Assembly (NCBI RefSeq): GCF_000226115.1
Contig: NC_016458.1
Span: forward strand, 5,676,001 to 5,740,000
Reading direction: 5' to 3'
Length of the DNA stretch: 64,000 nucleotides
From: Thermothielavioides terrestris NRRL 8126
Lineage: Eukaryota > Ascomycota > Sordariomycetes > Sordariales > Chaetomiaceae
The notes below the pieces were generated by a model. That model saw only the letters and a list, made by a program, of their open reading frames with translations. It did not search any database and was not told where the DNA came from. Of this stretch, positions 58,221-64,000 are shown one piece after another; within the stretch, counting starts at the first letter, position 1; every line of letters starts with the position of its first letter. A program made the position numbers and the translations under genes.

Positions 58221-59799
58221 TCAATAAGCCTGCCCCGGCGCAGGGCCCACGTTCCCGCCCTGATAACCCCCCGGGCCGCCGGAACTCGGACCGGGACTCG
58301 GACCCCTTCTCCCGCCGCCGTTCGGGCTCCGCGGCCGTCCATAGCCGCCGCGCGGCCCGGCGCCGGCCTGCTGCTGCTGCTGCGGTGGGGCGCGGGGCTT
58401 CACGGGGCGGGTGGAGAGGCAGGTGCGCGGGACGACGCCTTGCTCGGAGCGGTCGAGGCGGATGCAGAGGGCCTGGGAAGAATTGGGATCGTTAGTTGGG
58501 TTTTTTTGTGGAGGGATGATCTGGAGTGCGGGGGTTGCAGGGGGAAAAAAAAAAAAAAAAAGGCAGACATACCCAGCCGTCATCGTACTCGTGGAGGAGA
58601 CGGACGAGCTGGCCGGCGCGCAGCTCCATTTCGTCGTCCAAGGTCGGCTTGAAGTCGAGCTGGACCCGGTGGACGGTCGAGTGGGCGGGGCCGCCGGCCG
58701 CGGCGATGGCGGCCGCGCTGGCGGAGGGCCCCGGCGACTGGCCCGGGGCCATGGAGTGCATCGAGTACTCGGTGCCGGCGGGGCTGGGAGGCACGGCGTA
58801 CAACGGCGACGGCGGCTTGGTCAGGTCAAGCGGCTTGGGGGCGTCCTTGCGCATGGAGGTTTTGCGCGTCAGACTAGAGGCCGCGGGCCCGCTGCTCGAG
58901 GCGACACCGATCTGGTGCTGCTCGTCGTCGTCGTCGCCGCCGATTGGAGAGACCGGCTCGGGCGGTGCGTTGGTCGTGGTGGCGCGGCCGACGCCGCCCA
59001 GATCGAAGGAGCCCATGGAGCTGATGGGGCTGACGGGTTCGTCGGGGATGCGCTGGTTATCGTGGAAGGGGTTGGCGGTCGGGTACAGGCTTCCGCTTGT
59101 GCCCGGCCGGTTGTTGTCGAGGTTGGGGCTGGCCATGGTCGAGCGGACTGTCGGGCGCTCCCAGGCGCTGCCTCCCGTCGGACGGTTCAGCTGTGAGGTT
59201 GTGGTGCTGGAGACCGGGTTCAGCGTCAAGTCGATGCCGCGGCTGGCTCTCCTCTCCGCCTGAGACTGAGAGTTGAAGTTGGGGAAAAACTGCGTGACGG
59301 GCCGTAGGCTGAGCCGCGGCGCTTTGTTTGGCGCCGGTCGGATGGCGGCGCTGTCGGCGAACGGGCCGTTGATCTTCTCGTCATCCTCGATCTGCTGTCT
59401 GCGCCTCTCGAGCTTCCTCTTCCGGGCGCTGAAGACCAAGTACAGCAACACGAAGAGCACCAGGAGACCCGCCAGCGCACCAATCACGATACCGGCCTTC
59501 GCCGTTCCGCTCAGCTCCCCGCTGTCGCTCTCGCCTTCGCTCGGCTCCGAAGTGGCCGTAGGTCGCACTGCTGTGCTTGTTGGCGTCTCCGTTGAAGTCT
59601 GGAGGGTTGTCGTCGTCGATCTCGTCGATAATGTCGGGGCGAGCGCAAGCGAGGTGAACGTCATGGAGCTCGTCATGGTGGGGACGACCTCAGGCGGATA
59701 AATCGTCGACGTGGTATCCCTCTTGGCCACAACTATCCTCGGCGAGTTGCCCGTGGACCTTTCGCCCACCAGCAGCCCTTCGACTTCCCTCGCCGCCAT
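58221..59799 (-). CDS. Single-pass membrane protein with C-terminal SH3
   Basis: Exons 59799-58573 and 58472-58221 give 492 residues. Residues about 40-98 are Ser/Thr-rich (likely O-glycosylated and outside), 102-123 form one membrane helix (AGIVIGALAGLLVLFVLLYL), followed by a basic stop (ARKRKLERRRQQ), a long disordered cytosolic part, and an SH3 domain (VHRVQLDFKPTLDDEMELRA, RLLHEYDDGWALCIRLDRSE, GVVPRTCL, about 375-435), then a Pro/Gly/Gln tail. The order S/T-rich ectodomain, one helix, SH3 is that of yeast Fus1, so a cell-surface or polarity signalling role is inferred. The intron splits the SH3 domain after DDGW and carries a 17-base poly-T tract 10 bases after its donor. An in-frame ATG at 59898 is possible. 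Confidence 0.88.
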
Positions 59800-60850
59800 G
59801 GTCGGTTGTGTTGGGTGCGCCGGAGCGCACTCTCTGCTGTTCGGCGATTCTTTGCTCTGTCGATAATGGAATCCCAGATCCCCAGTTTTCCCGGGCATCT
59901 ACTCGCAAAAGAGCGCTAATAATCTCCTGCGTCCCGAAAGCATCTAGATCCGAAGGCGCGTCGCGGGGGCGAGGAGAGCCAAATCTGTGAGAGAAAGGAG
60001 AACAAAGAATGGATGGCGGCTGCGGTGCGCGCGCGGATAAAGGAACTCGAATCCGTTTGAGGAAAGGAAGGAATGGATAGTTGGTTATTGCGAAAGGAAG
60101 GCAACAGGCGAGATCTCCAGTCTCAGCTAACCATCATCGGAGCGAAACGCTCACGAACACCCGGAGAAGACGGTCTCTGAGTGTCTGCCGTCTCTCTGCA
60201 AGAGCAGGTGAGGGGAGGTGCCGACACGAGAGGGCGGAGGCACCGCAACGACCTGCTGAAGGGGAGTGTTGGCGCTAACGAAGTGCAGAACTCTGTGTCC
60301 CCTGCGCTCTGCAGATTCGGCAAAAACGTGGGCAGGGCAGCAGAGGTGCACAAGCAAACCCAGGGGTCAGGGATCTGCGCGCGAGATGTGCGCGGGCTGT
60401 GTGCCGCTCATCGTTTTCTGCTGGCTGAAGAAGGCAGGCAGCTAACGTTACCTTGAATTAGCTGCTTTCCGACGGATGCTGTGCCGTCGGCGAAGCGGTT
60501 GTTGCCACTCAAACCTAGTTATTTCCGCTTCGTTGGTCCGTTGCCACCATTCGTGTCCCCTGGGGGCCAACAGATAACTACCTTACACTATAAGTATTCT
60601 GGATCAATTCAATCGAACCATGGGCACCTCTGGAGCGGTCATTAACTACGGAGGTTTGATCAACAAACTCTCCGAAAACCCAAATCACCTAACCAATTTG
60701 CAACAATCCACCTACCAACCCCGCCCCCGCCCCAAAATTTTCTCTAGCCGGCACAGAAAACAAATTCCCTCCACCTACTAGCCACCTTGCCCTATTTTCT
60801 TCCTACGCTGCCAAGCCCTCTAGCCGACAGAGCGATTTAGCTGTACGCTT
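59800..60850. other. Promoter region and transition to AT-rich DNA
   Basis: The upstream region of the SH3 protein gene, then from about 60,590 a pyrimidine-rich transition. No gene supported. Confidence 0.5.
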
Positions 60851-61940
60851 CCTAGCCTCAATTGAGTTCAATCGAATTTAATTATAAATGTCTAATATTA
60901 ATTCTCTACTATTAGAAGTTTCTAAGCGTAGGTTACTAATAGTTTTTATAGTTGCTTATTATCTCCCTTTATTGCCTTTGAGTCATTGTCTATTAGAATA
61001 TTTAACCTCGATCAACTATTACTATAGCGTCTTAGCTTAGCGACTTTACGTTTTCTAGTATACTCCTTACCTTAACGTAGATCGAGTGTAAGAACTATAA
61101 AATGGCCTTAAAGCTTATAATATAGATTGTAAATAAGCTATATTAGTCTAAGTAGAACAACGTCTAGGCGCTATTAAAGTAGTATTAGGTAGAGGATCCT
61201 AAATTATTAGCGATTTCGTAGAACTGTTTTCTAATTTATTTCTAGGATATTAAATATCTTTTTATTATTAGAAAATACTTTAAAGACAAAGAAGAAGTCG
61301 AATATAAGTAAGACTTATACTAACCTAAGTATACCTTTATAATAGCGATATTCATTTTTCTTAACTATTATAATCTAATTGTTAATTGCTAGTAATATAG
61401 CAAAGATTAAGGCCTATAACTTATTTATATCTATTATCTACTACTTATCGAGTATAGTAAAAACTTATATATCAACTACTTTTATTCTAGCTATAACCTT
61501 AAATACTTGTTTATCAAAAGTAGGTTTCCTTTATATTTTATAGCTCTAGAGCAATACTAACTAGACAATAGAGACGAAGGAGCTTAAGGAGCAATAAGAG
61601 TATAAGAAGACTAGTAATTCCTAGCTATTTATATTTACTATAGCTATAATAGCGACGTTAGTCTAATATAAGATATAGAAGAAGATTTTAAAAAAGACTA
61701 TTAAAGTATATATAATAAAGGTTATATCGAGCTAAGTAACGATATTAATAAACAATGATAATAAGCTAAAGGACGATATTATAGACAAGGAGCTAGAATC
61801 GATCCTCTAAAGACAGATATATTAGATATAGGGATATAAGCTTAGATTTAAGACAGAGACAATAGATTAAAGTAATAGATATATAATTGTCGAAGGGTCA
61901 TCTTAATACTAATATAATATACTTTAGATATTAACAATAA

Positions 61941-62340
61941 CTATTAATAACCTCTAACAACTATCCCTACCCTCCAATGACTATCGACCCCCTAAGATGA
62001 CTATCTCTACCCTAAGATAAGTATCTCTACCCTATAATAACTATTGACCCCCTACAATAACTGTCCCTACCTTGCAATAACCCTCTCTACTCTATAATAA
62101 CTATTGACCCCCTATAATAACTATCCCTACCCTATAATAACTCTCTCTACCCTATAATAACTGTCGACCCTCTACAATAACTGTCCCTACCCTACGATAA
62201 CCCTCCCTACTCTATGAGAACCCTCCCTACTCTACGATAACTGTCTCTACCCTATAATAACCCTCCCTACCCTACGATAACCCTCCCTACTCTACAAGCA
62301 CCCTCCCTACTCTACGATCACCCTCTTTACTCTACGACGC
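61941..62340. repeat. 20-base minisatellite, grouped in 60-base sets
   Basis: About 20 tandem copies of a 20-base unit, for example CTATCCCTACCCTATAATAA. Between 61981 and 62220 three unit types alternate in order (one with GACCCCCTA, one with TCCCTACC, one with CTCTCTAC), making four 60-base higher-order sets. The units keep far more C than the flanking RIP-like DNA. Confidence 0.9.
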
Positions 62341-62560
62341 CTACCCCTACTACATAGCACTTAGCAACACCCTATAACGCCTACCCCTATCGTATAGTAC
62401 CTAGCGACACCCTACGACACCTACCCCTACTGTATAGCACCTAGCAACACCCTACGACGCCTACCTCTACTATATAGCACCTAGCGATACCCTACGACGC
62501 CTACCTCTACTATATAGCATCTAGCAACACTCTACGACATCTACCTCTACTACGTAATAA
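62341..62560. repeat. 40-base minisatellite continuing the array
   Basis: Directly after the 20-base array come five copies of a 40-base unit (form CTACCCCTACTGTATAGCAC followed by CTAGCAACACCCTACGACGC) and a partial sixth ending near 62560. Units differ mainly by C/T and A/G changes. The first half of each unit recalls the 20-base unit, so this array probably arose as its diverged dimer. Confidence 0.88.
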
Positions 62561-62652
62561 CTGCTAAAAGCCTCTAATAATAGGTATATACCTAGAATAC
62601 CTAGGCAATATATAGGTATACCTATATATACTTAAGAACTTTATAGACTAAA

Positions 62653-62686
62653 TGTAATCGAGGCTAATTATATATAATCGAGTTTA
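62653..62686. repeat. LTR-like end motif, inverted copy at 63948-63979
   Basis: The 32 bases from 62655 (TAATCGAGGCTAATTATATA...) match the reverse complement of 63948-63979 at 23 of 32 positions, and 8 of the 9 differences are transitions, as RIP would cause. The plus copy is preceded by TG and followed about 80 bases on by a CTATATAAG TATA-like box, as in a long terminal repeat. Element type is not determined. Confidence 0.4.
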
Positions 62687-64000
62687 CTAAAGGTAGGACA
62701 AGGCAGAGTTATATTTATCTAATAACATTTTCAACCCTATATAAGTTTAGAATATAAATCCTAAACCCTATATATATTCTTCTTTAGCATTGTAAATATC
62801 TTTTTTATTATACTCTATTTCCTTTGTTTACTAATATATTATACTAATTTAATAAAGCGTCTTTAGATTGACCTTAAGCCCTATAAAGATTTTATCTTTT
62901 AGTAATATCAAGCTAGGCTTACTTATACCTAGATCTTTTTAAATCTTTCCTCTAAATATAGGGTTTAAGTTAGTTCAAGTATATTCTACCTCTCCCTAAA
63001 ATGTTAGAGCGTTGCTACTCGCTAGCAATGTACTAGGGATTCTAACGCCTTCTAAGAAATCATTGAAGATAAGTTCTTTATTGTCGATTCCTCTAATAAC
63101 TAGATCCTCTAACATTGTTAATCCTTTAGTTTTATAGTTTTAAAAGCGGGTTTAGTTAAAATTTATAGAGCACTTAGGATTTTCTAATATTAAACTAAGG
63201 ATCAAATAGCTCTTTAAGAATTGGAGTTCCTTAAGTAGATTGAGCAAAATCCAACTTTAGCTATTTTAATCCCTTAGCTTAGTCGTCGTAGTCTATAGAA
63301 GTTCGTCTAGTAGACTATAAAGCTTAATATTCCAATGTAAAGACTTTATCTCCTTTCTTAGGAACTTTATCCTAAGTATATCTTTAAACGACTATAGAGG
63401 ATGTAGCTACGTTGTAAAGGATTTATATTGCCTAGTCCAAACTATATTTAGAGTGTCGATAGCTATTATAAGTTGGTGGACTTTAGGATTAAGATCTATA
63501 TAGGCATCGACATCTATTTACAGTTTATTCTATAATACTATATTAGGATTTCTATACTTACTAAACGCTCTATTTTCCTTTAATATCTTTAGGTTGTTAA
63601 GGAGCTTAATTTTATTCTAATAATAATTTAGTTAAACTAAGGAGTTGAGACGTTGATAATAGCAGCTACTTATATTTAACTTTCTTTAGATATAAAGGAC
63701 TATCGTCGACTTAAACTAAAGAGGAATAAAGATAAAGGCATTAGATAGTATATACCTAGGGGAAGAGGTAAAGCAGATTTCCCTATTCTTCTAGGAGAGG
63801 TAGATATCTCCTAACTTCCTAAACGACCCTTCTTATTCAAAGATTACTATACCTTTAGAAAGAGCACTAAGAACTAGCGGATTAAGTTATAGTAGAACTA
63901 GCTTTATAAAAGTCGTTTAGGTTTCTAGTAAGTAAGTTACTATAATTTAAACTTAATCGTATATAATTAAGTCCAATTATATTTAGTTATACTAGCTAAT

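Larger units (their letters stand above)
60851..64000. repeat. AT-rich, RIP-like repeat remnant
   Basis: Base composition changes abruptly from GC-rich to strongly AT-rich at about 60,850 and stays so to the window end. TpA is very frequent and stop codons fill all six frames; no open frame over 60 codons remains. This is what repeat-induced point mutation leaves of transposable elements in ascomycetes. No protein domain can be recovered by eye. The boundary DNA at 60869-60886 (CAATCGAATTTAATTATA) resembles a motif seen again at 62653 and, inverted, at 63948. Confidence 0.8.

Noticed and set aside
57443..58495. Plus-strand open frame of 350 codons
   Set aside because: Arg/Pro/His-rich composition, overlaps the antisense of the SH3 protein's last exon, and has no recognisable domain; a GC-rich antisense frame.
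60888..61040. Short open frame starting ATGTCTAATATTAATTC at the edge of the AT-rich DNA
   Set aside because: About 50 codons, Leu/Ile/Tyr-rich as any AT-rich frame would be, ending at an early stop; no support as a gene.
61941..62560. CRISPR-like array
   Set aside because: Units are contiguous with no unique spacers, and the genome is eukaryotic; it is a minisatellite.

Overview
This window is nuclear DNA of a filamentous ascomycete. It shows many short GT-AG introns (about 50-120 bases) with CTAAC/CTGAC branch points, GC-rich codon use, and single genes for fungal housekeeping proteins (Nup170, Ifa38, Erg28, Gal7, Ada2). The last 3 kb is AT-rich and looks like repeat-induced point mutation (RIP). 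A Sordariomycete, probably Sordariales/Chaetomiaceae, is my inference from the look of the proteins; no database search was possible.

Layout. 0-5 kb: 5'-truncated GT32 glycosyltransferase (+), small secreted protein (+), old yellow enzyme (-). 5-7.5 kb: no genes seen. 7.5-12 kb: zinc-knuckle protein (+) and CMT1/CAP59-type mannosyltransferase (-). 12.5-13.1 kb: multiply frameshifted gene relic (-). 13.8-20.7 kb: HDDC2-like HD-domain phosphohydrolase (+), a 453-base MULE-like MITE, a disordered conserved protein (+), a second zinc-knuckle protein (-). 21.7-24.6 kb: amino-acid permease (+) and cyanamide hydratase (-), tail to tail. 26.2-29 kb: GH75 chitosanase (+) with a MITE inside its second intron, and a small secreted cysteine-rich peptide (-) that needs a GC-AG intron. 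29-33 kb: gene-poor, holding a second MITE copy. 33-44.4 kb: dense housekeeping block with Nup170 (-), Ifa38 (-), Erg28 (+), Gal7 (-), Ada2 (+). 45-60 kb: SDR reductase (+), NIPA-type magnesium transporter (+), degenerate Ras-like protein (+), CHIP-like U-box ligase (-), LPAEIRN-type protein (+), single-pass SH3 membrane protein (-). 60.85-64 kb: AT-rich, RIP-like DNA with a minisatellite whose period changes from 20 (grouped in 60s) to 40 bases.

How genes relate. Ifa38 (fatty-acid elongation) and Erg28 (sterol C-4 demethylation scaffold) are divergent over 378 bases and both act at the ER. The permease and cyanamide hydratase are convergent and could both serve nitrogen acquisition, which is inference only. 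The chitosanase and the small secreted proteins form a secreted/accessory layer next to transposable-element traces. Intron-exon models were built by hand from splice signals and reading-frame continuity; all give intact frames, but no transcript evidence was available.
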